From Candidatus Bathyarchaeota archaeon (GTDB lineage: Archaea; Thermoproteota; Bathyarchaeia; 40CM-2-53-6): a stretch of 5,525 bases of DNA. The stretch spans positions 1 through 5,525 of the forward strand of contig VBBA01000116.1 of the NCBI GenBank assembly GCA_005888675.1, read 5' to 3'. Positions 1 to 5,524 of the stretch are shown piece after piece. The translations under genes and the position numbers were made by a program. Every line of letters begins with the position of its first letter. The stretch's first letter is position 1. Below the pieces are notes generated by a model. The model made no database searches and was not told the origin of the DNA. It worked only from the letters and a program-made list of their open reading frames with translations.

Positions 1-2
1 AG

Positions 3-704
3 AAGGTTGCGACTGAAATCTCGGAAGAGCATATTCTTGAAAACCCGAGGAGGATGGTCGTCGAGAATTTCGTCGTGTTGTCGAAACAGTTCATGTTGCA
101 ATTCTACGAGGAGATTCGTTCAGATCTTGGGAGACATTCCCTAGAGTATCCATTCCTTGGACTGAGAATTCCTTTCCTGACTTATGAATCGACAGGGGGC
201 AGAAGTAGCTATCAACGGTTCCAGTCTGGGTTGAGAAGGATTCCCCGGCTTGGCCAGAAGTATAGTCCGAGGCCGATCGTTGACCCTGTCGTGCCGATTA
301 TCTTGCCGGGCGTGGATTATTCTGCGGAGAGTCTTGTAACCTCATCTTCATTGCAGGGCGATAAGCTTCCGGACAAGGGGATGCTGGGTTGGCAGCACCT
401 GGACGCTTACGCGGATTATTGTATGGACGTTATGGCGTTGGGTAGAGAGGCCTATGCTTCTCTGATCGATGCTTGGTATTATGGGAATGATTCAGATGCT
501 TATTTTGGGGGATTGGAAACGATTGCGGAGGAGATGCTGCATCATATCTCGGACGAGATCGCCGGGCCTAGGTATGGGGAGAGGGCGGTCGAGCGGGAGC
601 ATTACTGGATGAAAAGTTATGGAGAGTTCCCTGAGAAGATCGACATTGCCTTGCTACGGCTGAAGGATGAGTATTTGGGACGGATGAAGGAAAAGTTTCC
701 CTGA
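3..704 (+). CDS. Uncharacterised protein, C-terminal part (5' end outside the window)
   Basis: I do not recognise this protein. An ATG lies at 54, but the same frame is open to the left edge and reads as sensible protein (KVATEISEEHILENPRR before that Met). The GAGGAGG in front of the ATG touches it with no spacer, so it is more likely two Arg codons than a ribosome site. I infer that the true start is upstream of the window. The visible 233 residues are soluble-looking, with no signal peptide or membrane span. The first half is rich in Arg, Pro and Tyr. The second half is predicted helical and acidic or aromatic, with a segment around AYADYCMDVMALGREAYASL and a charged Lys/Glu-rich C-terminus. 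No catalytic motif is evident. It ends in TGA and converges on the small minus-strand gene at 783-980. Whether it is cellular or derived from a mobile element cannot be told from the sequence. Confidence 0.72.
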   Translation, partial: KVATEISEEHILENPRRMVVENFVVLSKQFMLQFYEEIRSDLGRHSLEYPFLGLRIPFLTYESTGGRSSYQRFQSGLRRIPRLGQKYSPRPIVDPVVPIILPGVDYSAESLVTSSSLQGDKLPDKGMLGWQHLDAYADYCMDVMALGREAYASLIDAWYYGNDSDAYFGGLETIAEEMLHHISDEIAGPRYGERAVEREHYWMKSYGEFPEKIDIALLRLKDEYLGRMKEKFP

Positions 705-754
705 TAATAGAGGCTCGCATTGGTCCAGACGGTCCAGTAGTATTCTGCTGAAAC

Positions 755-761
755 AAAAAAA
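755..761 (-). terminator. T7 tract, archaeal-type terminator of the DUF2795-like gene
   Basis: The plus strand has seven A in a row, read as TTTTTTT on the minus strand, 21 bases after the stop codon of the leftward gene. Archaeal RNA polymerase terminates at such T-runs without needing a hairpin. A weak stem (CAGTAG, TATT loop, CTGCTG, at 735-750) lies beyond the T-run in the direction of transcription, so it is not part of a classical intrinsic terminator. Its role is an inference from position. Confidence 0.5.
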
Positions 762-782
762 GATGGAAGTGGGAGAGTAGCG

Positions 783-980
783 TTAGACCTTAGTGAGAAG
801 AGCTCGGACGACGTCTTCTGGGCCCTTGAAATTAGACTCGGGCAGCGACTTTGAGACGAATTCCTTGTCAGCAGTTGGAACGTCGCTCATGTTGTTGCAC
901 GCCGCAACCACCTGAGTCTTGTTGGCCGGGTACTTGATGTGGTGCTTGATGTGTTCTAGTTCGGATTTGAGGTTACTCAT
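783..980 (-). CDS. Small DUF2795-like protein, 65 residues
   Basis: The predicted product starts MSNLKSELEHIKHHIKYPAN and ends ALLTKV. The layout fits the DUF2795 family of small helical proteins: a first helix, then a YPANKTQVV-like 'YPA.K..lv..a' motif, a Cys-Asn-Asn turn, a helix rich in acidic residues, and a closing 'LPE..FK.PEDVVRAL' segment. That family is widespread in bacteria and archaea and has no established biochemical function; a nucleic-acid or regulatory role is only suspected. The match is from memory of the pattern. The start is uncertain. The ATG at 980 puts the start right at the domain and has a TATA-like CTTCTTATCA centred about 28 bases upstream, fitting a leaderless transcript. 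The frame is also open to an ATG at 1082 preceded by GAGGG, which would add 34 residues (99 in total). I prefer 980. Confidence 0.68.
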   Translation of the reverse strand: MSNLKSELEHIKHHIKYPANKTQVVAACNNMSDVPTADKEFVSKSLPESNFKGPEDVVRALLTKV

Positions 981-1003
981 GAAACCGCGAACTGAGGATA
1001 CCC

Positions 1004-1013
1004 GTGATAAGAA
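1004..1013 (-). promoter_or_regulatory. Candidate TATA box for the DUF2795-like gene
   Basis: The minus-strand sequence CTTCTTATCA is centred about 28 bases before the ATG at 980. That is the distance expected if transcription starts at or just before the start codon, giving a leaderless mRNA. If the longer reading frame from 1082 is used, this box would lie inside the gene and be meaningless. Support is positional only. Confidence 0.27.
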
Positions 1014-1147
1014 GGTTTGCGCAAGAACGAGACTCGCTTCATTTCGCTTCAGTCGGCACAAGTTTGCTGTCGCTGTCACCATCTATCCCTCTGCAAGGTT
1101 GAACCTCGCCATTATTCCAGAAAAGTAGCCAATCCTAGAGAGCCCGA

Positions 1148-1573
1148 TTGGACCGGCTGCTACGAAGTATCCTGATAGGAGCAGCTATTGGCGGAATAGC
1201 AAGCGCAGGTATAGTCCTTTTCTTGGGGTTGGGGTTGTCGCAGGGCTGTGGGGCACTTGGGCCTGAGCCTTGTCCTGGAAGAGAAGTATTGAATGTTGAA
1301 TCGTCTAGTCTCGACTCTTCCACCAGTATGACCCTGAACATACGAGGTTCAGGGACTGCTGCGGTCTCGTTGATGGCCTACTACGTCAAAAATCCCGTAG
1401 GCAATTTGTACTCGGATAGCAATTGGGCCGGACCGATGATAACCCCGAACGCGCTTGTATCCGTCCACGTGTTTATTGACGGGAAAGCATTCACTTTCCA
1501 GCACGGGACCACGTATACAGTTACAATGATCACTTCAAGGAGCGGCCAGTTCACTTTCACAGTAGCCGCTTGA
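1148..1573 (+). CDS. Membrane-anchored extracytoplasmic beta protein, unknown function
   Basis: This 141-residue protein has one N-terminal hydrophobic helix (about residues 7-31, Gly/Ala/Ile/Leu-rich after MDRLLRS) followed by an external domain. Just after the helix come two Cys (34 and 42) in a Gly/Pro-rich linker, GCGALGPEPCPG. The remainder is Ser/Thr-rich and alternates in a beta-strand pattern, ending FQHGTTYTVTMITSRSGQFT and then FTVAA. It resembles the short single-anchor beta-sandwich proteins seen in archaeal genomes, but I cannot name a family. The start is TTG; a TAG stop at 1136 in the same frame leaves this as the first usable codon, and no convincing ribosome site precedes it. 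The basic MDRLLR before the helix predicts the C-terminus outside. SQGC is a poor lipobox, so a lipoprotein is less likely than a signal anchor. It converges on the CHRD gene with a 56-base gap. Confidence 0.72.
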   Translation: MDRLLRSILIGAAIGGIASAGIVLFLGLGLSQGCGALGPEPCPGREVLNVESSSLDSSTSMTLNIRGSGTAAVSLMAYYVKNPVGNLYSDSNWAGPMITPNALVSVHVFIDGKAFTFQHGTTYTVTMITSRSGQFTFTVAA

Positions 1574-1629
1574 CGCTTTAGAATTCGTGGACGTGATTGT
1601 AGGTTGAATTTGGGAGAACGTTTGGCTGA

Positions 1630-2133
1630 TTAGCTCGTCTTTCCAGCGATAAAGACTTGTCCTCGGATCTCCCCGGCCGGGTGCCGTGTTGAGTGGACGT
1701 TGACGTAGGCGTCTCCGTTCACGATTGCGTTGATGAGTGCGCTGAAGGCTTGGCCCATAAGTGGACCTTTGAAGTCTGACGCGGTGACGGTGCCTTGCGA
1801 GAGTATACCGTCTTGACGTGCTACGGGAGTCTCGGTGTGGAAGAGGAAGACGACAACAGGTCCATTCGTGGCTGAGTCGCCTATGTGAATGTGTGCCATT
1901 GTCACGTTCTCCATGTTTGCCACTATTAGTTTGAAGGTGAGGCTTTTGCCGTCGGCGCTGAGTGTTGCGATAAAGACGCCGTGTGCATTAGTTTCTACAG
2001 GGGGATTCTGGTTCGATCCTCGGAGAATTGCTCGATAGTTCGTATGCTGTTTAGTTGCCATGACCGGAGTTGCTAGGGTAACGGCGAGGAGCAGGAGTGC
2101 TAGAATCGTTGTCTTGTTTAGTTTCATGGTCAT
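1630..2133 (-). CDS. Secreted CHRD-domain protein
   Basis: This 167-residue protein has a clear signal peptide: MTMKLNK, then a hydrophobic core at about residues 9-20, and a probable cleavage after VMA at residue 26. The rest is one CHRD domain, named after chordin. Its hallmarks are all visible: YRAILRGSNQNPPVETNAHG near residues 33-52, the AHIHIGDSATNGPVVVFLF block at 80-98, and the closing motif DAYVNVHSTRHPAGEIRGQV at 141-160. The length is normal for a stand-alone prokaryotic CHRD protein. In animals the domain occurs in a BMP antagonist. In prokaryotes its role is unknown and it is usually extracytoplasmic; the conserved His residues suggest possible metal binding, but that is not shown. 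Two Met codons (2133 and 2127) could start it with little effect on the signal peptide. No strong ribosome site is seen. The gene faces away from purB. Confidence 0.9.
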   Translation of the reverse strand: MTMKLNKTTILALLLLAVTLATPVMATKQHTNYRAILRGSNQNPPVETNAHGVFIATLSADGKSLTFKLIVANMENVTMAHIHIGDSATNGPVVVFLFHTETPVARQDGILSQGTVTASDFKGPLMGQAFSALINAIVNGDAYVNVHSTRHPAGEIRGQVFIAGKTS

Positions 2134-2157
2134 TCTCGCTTGCTGTTTCGGGTTGAG

Positions 2158-2200
2158 TTCTTAAGCCTTGGGCTGTTCAATCTTTGTGCATATTTAGATA
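2158..2200 (-). promoter_or_regulatory. Candidate promoter region for the CHRD gene
   Basis: Two TATA-like elements lie upstream on the minus strand. ATCTAAATATG (2199-2189) has the better AT core and would give a leader of roughly 35 bases. GCTTAAGAAC (2166-2157) is weaker but is centred about 29 bases before the ATG at 2133, which fits a leaderless transcript. I cannot choose between them from sequence alone. Confidence 0.33.
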
Positions 2201-2353
2201 GCTATGCTAGGACCAACCGATGGGGATGTTACGCTGATGACCTTTAGGGCTTGAGTCTTCCTAGAGTTTGGATTGTTTCCTGCCTAAGCCGATCTCCCAA
2301 CATTGGTCCCCCTGTCAGAAGCTTGGAAGCAACGGTGTTGTCCTTCAAACCAT

Positions 2354-2368
2354 GAGTTTTGCAAACTC
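2354..2368. promoter_or_regulatory. Palindrome GAGTTT-TGC-AAACTC, possible operator ahead of purB
   Basis: Perfect 6-base arms surround a 3-base centre. The right half contains TGCAAA (2360-2365), which recurs at 2370-2375 exactly 10 bases (one helical turn) further on, reaching the edge of the TATA-like element at 2374-2384. This arrangement suits a dimeric regulator acting next to the promoter. The inverted and phased repeats are directly visible; the regulatory role is inferred, and a chance palindrome in AT-rich DNA is possible. Confidence 0.3.
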
Positions 2369-2373
2369 CTGCA

Positions 2374-2384
2374 AAATTCATAAA
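2374..2384 (+). promoter_or_regulatory. Candidate BRE/TATA element for purB
   Basis: AAATTCATAAA, preceded by the A-rich GCAAAA, is the best TATA-like element upstream of the lyase gene. A transcript start about 26 bases after its centre would be near 2405-2410. This leaves a leader of roughly 25-30 bases before the GTG at 2434, containing the ribosome-site-like AGGGGA. Confidence 0.38.
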
Positions 2385-2422
2385 TGAGGAGCTCCAAAAG
2401 AGCGAAAAAGCGTGCTCAAACT

Positions 2423-2428
2423 AGGGGA
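2423..2428 (+). promoter_or_regulatory. Possible ribosome binding site AGGGGA deciding the purB start
   Basis: AGGGGA lies 5 bases before the GTG at 2434. It overlaps the in-frame TAG stop at 2422, so no earlier start in this frame is possible. It favours GTG 2434 over the ATG at 2524, which has only the weaker GAAGGAAAG upstream. Confidence 0.38.
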
Positions 2429-2433
2429 AACTC

Positions 2434-4092
2434 GTGCAGCAAGTGGAAAAAAGGTCAAAAGACAAGGAAATCAGTACAATCCGTAAGAGGACTCTCTTGC
2501 CGGATAAACTGAAGGAAAGTCAGATGAAGGATCGGTTCTGGGCAGTCAGTCCACTAGATTACAGATACTATGGCGCAGACAAGGAGGTTTTCGACCGACT
2601 CAATCCCTACGTATCAGAAAGGGCATTCATCAAGTATCAACTAACAATAGAAGCCGCGTTGGCCAAGCAACTAGCTCACAAAGATTGGCATGTTTGTACG
2701 AAGGAGCAGGCTAACGAAATAGTTCAAGCATGCAAGCAGGTGACCACGTCAGAGGTGATGGAGGAAGAACGTAGCCTTCATCATGTCGTGAGGGCATTGG
2801 TGAATTGTATTCAGAAGAAAGTCAGTCCCTCTGCGAGACCTTACGTTCACTTGTTCGCAACTTCAAACGATATTACAGATACTGCTACTGCCCTCCGACT
2901 GAAGGATCTGACGATCAACGTACTTATGCCGGATCTAGTCGAGCTTGAGCAAATTCTCATTTCCCTCGCCAGAGAATATGCTGATACTCCGCAAATCGGC
3001 CGAACTCATGGGAAACACGCTGAACCGATAACTTTCGGATTTGCACTGGCCACATACGTTGATCGTATCTTGGGAAGAATCAAACGCTTGGTTGAAAGCG
3101 CAGATAATCTTCGAGGAAAATTCTCGGGGTCTGTTGGCGCGTACAATGCTCTCAGCCTGCGCTATCCACAAGATCCCGCCCTCTTTGAAAAACAGCTGTT
3201 AGAGAGCTTGGGACTGAAACCCAGCGAGGGCGGTATATCCACTCAGATCGTTGAACCGGAATACGTAACTGATCTAGCGTACGCGGTCGTTTCATCCTTT
3301 TCCGTGCTTGCAAATTTGGCAGATGATATTCGCAATCTACATCGGACTGAGATTGGAGAGGTACAGGAATTCTATGAAGACGAGGAAGTGGGTTCATCGA
3401 CCATGCCTCACAAAGCAAATCCGAAGAACTTTGAACACGTCAAGAGCATGTGGAAAGCGACAATGCCTAGAATTGTAACTGTGTTCATGGATCAGATTTC
3501 TGAGCATCAACGTGACCTGACCAATTCAGCTTCTGAGAGATTCCTGATCGAGCTCTTCGTTGCTTTCGACTACAGCGTGACTAGGCTGACCTCCGCACTT
3601 CGAAAGCTTAGTGTGAACGTAGAGAGGATGAGGGCCAATTTGGAAATGAGCAAAGACTGGACGGTTGCTGAGCCTTTGTACATTCTTTTGGCATTGAATG
3701 GTCTGCCTGATGCTTATAGTCGAACGAGGGAACTAGTGAGACAGTCGGAGAAGCTAGGAATTTCACTCATCGACTTGGTGCAACGAGATCAAAGGATTCG
3801 AGCGATTCTTGACAGATTGGACAGTGCACAGTTAGCAGTCCTAAAGGACCCATCCAAGTACGTAGGGGCCTCTGGACAAAGAACCCGTGCCGTAGCTGAC
3901 AATGCTGAACTTAACATGTCGATGGTCCTCTCTCAGCGCATTAAGGGATCAATTAGCGACCTTTCGCTAGAGCATTTCAGAGAACAGGTGAAGCCATTCT
4001 ATCATTACATGGGTCTAGAACCGAACGAGTCGGCAACAACAAGCGAAGCAAGAGAATCTGACAACCCTCAATCAGGTGCTGAAGTATCTTAG
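2434..4092 (+). CDS. purB: Adenylosuccinate lyase
   Basis: This fumarase/aspartase-superfamily enzyme removes fumarate from SAICAR and from adenylosuccinate, at two steps of purine synthesis in the cytoplasm. It is normally a homotetramer. Visible hallmarks, numbered from the GTG: SPLDYRYYG (39-47); His116 in the SLHHVV block; TSNDITDTA (143-151); GRTHGKHAEPITFG (189-202) with the catalytic His; GSVGAYNAL (232-240); signature loop GSSTMPHKANPKNFE (320-334) with the catalytic Ser; and QRDLTNSASERF (359-370). The order and wording, especially GSVGAYNA and GSSTMPHK.NP, are closest to the E. coli PurB type. At 552 residues it is about 100 longer than that enzyme. Part of this is a charged N-terminal stretch of 30 residues that disappears if the ATG at 2524 is the true start. 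Another part is a Ser/Glu-rich tail of about 22 residues. His117 replaces the usual Asp of the HD motif. No other purine gene is adjacent. Confidence 0.95.
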   Translation: MQQVEKRSKDKEISTIRKRTLLPDKLKESQMKDRFWAVSPLDYRYYGADKEVFDRLNPYVSERAFIKYQLTIEAALAKQLAHKDWHVCTKEQANEIVQACKQVTTSEVMEEERSLHHVVRALVNCIQKKVSPSARPYVHLFATSNDITDTATALRLKDLTINVLMPDLVELEQILISLAREYADTPQIGRTHGKHAEPITFGFALATYVDRILGRIKRLVESADNLRGKFSGSVGAYNALSLRYPQDPALFEKQLLESLGLKPSEGGISTQIVEPEYVTDLAYAVVSSFSVLANLADDIRNLHRTEIGEVQEFYEDEEVGSSTMPHKANPKNFEHVKSMWKATMPRIVTVFMDQISEHQRDLTNSASERFLIELFVAFDYSVTRLTSALRKLSVNVERMRANLEMSKDWTVAEPLYILLALNGLPDAYSRTRELVRQSEKLGISLIDLVQRDQRIRAILDRLDSAQLAVLKDPSKYVGASGQRTRAVADNAELNMSMVLSQRIKGSISDLSLEHFREQVKPFYHYMGLEPNESATTSEARESDNPQSGAEVS

Positions 4093-4120
4093 AAGTTTTC
4101 AAGTACCGTTTAATGCTTTT
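4093..4120 (+). terminator. Weak T-rich tracts after purB
   Basis: The 26-base gap between purB and the converging gene, with the first bases of that gene's stop codon, contains AAGTTTTC and GCTTTTA but no T-run longer than four and no stable hairpin. They could serve as weak archaeal termination tracts on the plus strand. The assignment rests on position alone. Confidence 0.22.
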
Positions 4121-4754
4121 AGTATTCATGGAAGTAAATTGTTGGCTGAATTCTTGAGAATGCGTCGGCTAGATCTCTAAGGATCAGGTAATGTTTACCT
4201 CCGGCGATCTTGATTCTAACATCCTTCTTCCCAGGTTCTTTGTAGACAATGTCAAAGCTCCACTCCTTCTTGGAAGTTTTGCCCAAATAAAACGCGGAAA
4301 TCTGTTCTCTCCGAACTTCCAAGTCTCTCTTCCTCCTTAGCTGTCTGGATTTGTCCTTGTCGCTTCGTGACAAGAATCTCTCTCCAAACTTCTTGGTCAG
4401 ATACTTAGACACAGGGTCAGCAACAACTGGGAGAAGACCAGCTAGGAACCCCAAGAGTGAGTTATGGAAATAGAGGAATGGTATGAACAGAGACGGCAGA
4501 ATCAGTCCGATACTAGCGATTGACAGGATTAGACTGATTCCCTTTCGCTTGACTCCAATGATTCGTCTACTTGTAAAATACAGTCCGTAACCTACTACCC
4601 GTCCTCGTGAGAGGTTTGTACTTGTTGATCCTCCAACTAAGTATTCTCCGGGTTCAAGGGACTCGTCAGGCTCTATCCAGCGAGGTGACGTTATGGGGGG
4701 AGGGGTACCAACTGTCCGGGATACATGGTCAGGAACAGCGATTCCCAACGCCAA
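4119..4754 (-). CDS. Membrane protein with PH-like segment, unknown function
   Basis: This 211-residue protein begins with a Pro-rich region. Next comes the segment SLEPGEYLVGGS (32-43) followed by GYGLYFTSRRIIGVKR (55-70), which matches the pattern 'GE.il..g........G.ly.T..RiI.v' found in bacterial and archaeal PH-like domains. Two hydrophobic stretches follow (about 73-96 and 98-114), likely a membrane hairpin. Then comes a strongly basic linker (KSRQLRRKRDLEVRRE, 135-150), and a C-terminal beta/alpha segment (SFDIVYKEPG, VRIKIAGGKHYLIL, then a helix) that could complete the PH-like fold. Both soluble parts probably face the cytoplasm. PH-like is tentative and no function follows from it. 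The start is TTG: no ATG or GTG occurs in the N-terminal part of the frame, an in-frame TAG lies at 4779-4781, and a second TTG at 4748 is an alternative. The gene lies 92 bases downstream of the M48-like gene on the same strand. Confidence 0.7.
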   Translation of the reverse strand: MALGIAVPDHVSRTVGTPPPITSPRWIEPDESLEPGEYLVGGSTSTNLSRGRVVGYGLYFTSRRIIGVKRKGISLILSIASIGLILPSLFIPFLYFHNSLLGFLAGLLPVVADPVSKYLTKKFGERFLSRSDKDKSRQLRRKRDLEVRREQISAFYLGKTSKKEWSFDIVYKEPGKKDVRIKIAGGKHYLILRDLADAFSRIQPTIYFHEY

Positions 4755-4798
4755 GCGGATAATTCTCGGCGTAGATTCCTATTACGATCTCACTTTAG

Positions 4799-4808
4799 AG
4801 TATATCTC
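4799..4808 (-). promoter_or_regulatory. Candidate TATA box for the PH-like membrane protein gene
   Basis: The minus-strand GAGATATACT lies in the 92-base gap between the two leftward genes. Its centre is about 49 bases before the TTG at 4754, so transcription might start near 4777 with a leader of about 23 bases. If real, the gene can be transcribed apart from its upstream neighbour. The evidence is base composition and spacing only. Confidence 0.25.
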
Positions 4809-4846
4809 AAGATACCGGCTTGCACATTCGGATGGATTCCGAAGTA

Positions 4847-5524
4847 TTAGCGAGGGCCTTGGTTTTGGCTGGTATTTACGGAGCGCAAGAGTGCTAGGTT
4901 CTTCAGCCTCTCGTTGAGGTTTGGCCAGCTGTAAACGCCCTTTCTAGTCCAGATCGTCTTCTTTCTTGCCTTGTTTTCTTCTAGGTCTTCAATCCGCATG
5001 CTGTCAATCTTCTCGAGTGTGTGGATGAATTGTTCAGTGCCGACGATCTTTGCCGCCAGACGATCCGCCTCCAGCCGAAGACTTCCGATCACGTTCATAT
5101 CCCAATATCGGACCAAGAAGAACAATGCTACTTGGACTAGTATCCCGACTGGGATGAGGAATGGAAGTAGATCGATGTTGCCGAAGATGGTGCCGACTAT
5201 CAAGATGATCCCGAGCGACCAGGCTACGCCTGTGAAGTATAGGATTCTGAGGATTCTGGAGAATCTCCAGATGCGGCGAGTCTGGGGCAGAAAGAAGAAC
5301 GCTAGCGAGGAGGCGATCAGGGGTGTCCATTCTTGTGTGGAGAGTCTAGTCTTCATGTTGGCGGGAAGTACGACGCGGCCACGTTTCGAGCCTCTTCTGA
5401 TGAAGGTGCATTGGTCGGAGGGGAGATCCAATGGTCGTCCCAGTGTGCCGGTCCATACGATTCCGGTGGGAGCGAACTTGGCATTCATTATGTTGGATAG
5501 GTCCCGTATTGTCTCGAGAAGCGC
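4847..5524 (-). CDS. M48-family pseudopeptidase (HtpX/Ste24-like), C-terminal part, 5' end outside the window
   Basis: The visible 225 residues have the layout of an M48 membrane metallopeptidase. Numbers run from the Met at 5488. GRVVLPANMKTRLSTQEWTP (37-56) matches the region just before the zinc site. Two membrane spans follow (about 80-103 and 106-127), then the 'E..AD..AA' motif as LRLEADRLAAKIVG (137-150) containing the third zinc-ligand Glu140, then the helix TLEKIDSM. WPNLNERLKNL (188-198) corresponds to the family's 'HPs..eRi..L' element. Aligning LSTQEWTPLIASSLAF on the usual 'LS..E...vlaHELGH' without gaps puts Ser60-Ser61-Leu-Ala-Phe64 exactly on HELGH, so both zinc His and the catalytic Glu are lost while the frame stays intact. 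The frame is open to the right edge (ALLETIRDLSNI before the Met) and no ribosome site precedes that Met, so the start lies outside. The role is likely non-catalytic: binding or regulation at the membrane. Confidence 0.75.
   Translation of the reverse strand, partial: ALLETIRDLSNIMNAKFAPTGIVWTGTLGRPLDLPSDQCTFIRRGSKRGRVVLPANMKTRLSTQEWTPLIASSLAFFFLPQTRRIWRFSRILRILYFTGVAWSLGIILIVGTIFGNIDLLPFLIPVGILVQVALFFLVRYWDMNVIGSLRLEADRLAAKIVGTEQFIHTLEKIDSMRIEDLEENKARKKTIWTRKGVYSWPNLNERLKNLALLRSVNTSQNQGPR

Larger units (their letters stand above)
2134..2433. other. Divergent intergenic region between the CHRD gene and purB
   Basis: This 300-base stretch holds no convincing gene. The longest open piece that begins with ATG (2204, plus strand) codes for only 16 residues. 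It contains candidate promoters for the genes on both sides, a 15-base palindrome at 2354-2368 and a short GCTC/GAGC inverted repeat at 2391-2403. No tRNA-like cloverleaf or complete C/D-box RNA was found. The central part (about 2205-2350) shows nothing I can interpret. Confidence 0.55.

Noticed and set aside
722..737. Direct repeat GGTCCAG at 722-728 and 731-737
   Set aside because: Only two 7-base copies in a short convergent gap; no wider repeat or target-site structure around it.
735..761. Stem CAGTAG/CTGCTG followed by an A-run, considered as a terminator for the left-edge plus-strand gene
   Set aside because: On the plus strand the run is A, not T, so it cannot terminate that transcript. 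It is useful only as a T-run for the opposite strand.
919..1128. 69-codon plus-strand open frame opposite the DUF2795-like gene
   Set aside because: It is the antisense shadow of the better-supported minus-strand gene, and its composition is unlike a real protein.
2231..2243. CTGATGA resembling a C box of an archaeal C/D guide RNA
   Set aside because: The first base is C, where a purine is expected, and no CTGA D box follows within the next 90 bases.
2204..2254. 16-residue open frame downstream of a TATA-like CATATTTAG
   Set aside because: It is too short, the TATA-like box is only about 10 bases from the ATG, and there is no ribosome site; it is most likely chance.
2935..3418. Two minus-strand open frames inside purB
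   Set aside because: They lie entirely within the well-conserved lyase coding region and have no family features.
4693..4917. 74-codon plus-strand open frame bridging the gap between the two leftward membrane genes
   Set aside because: It overlaps the conserved ends of both minus-strand genes, shows no recognisable protein pattern, and has no promoter or ribosome site.
5034..5330. 98-codon minus-strand open frame in another frame of the M48-like gene, considered as evidence for a frameshift
   Set aside because: The M48-like frame is continuous through the degenerate site and both membrane spans. The alternative frame is His/Ser/Arg-rich with no M48 motif, so it does not restore HExxH.
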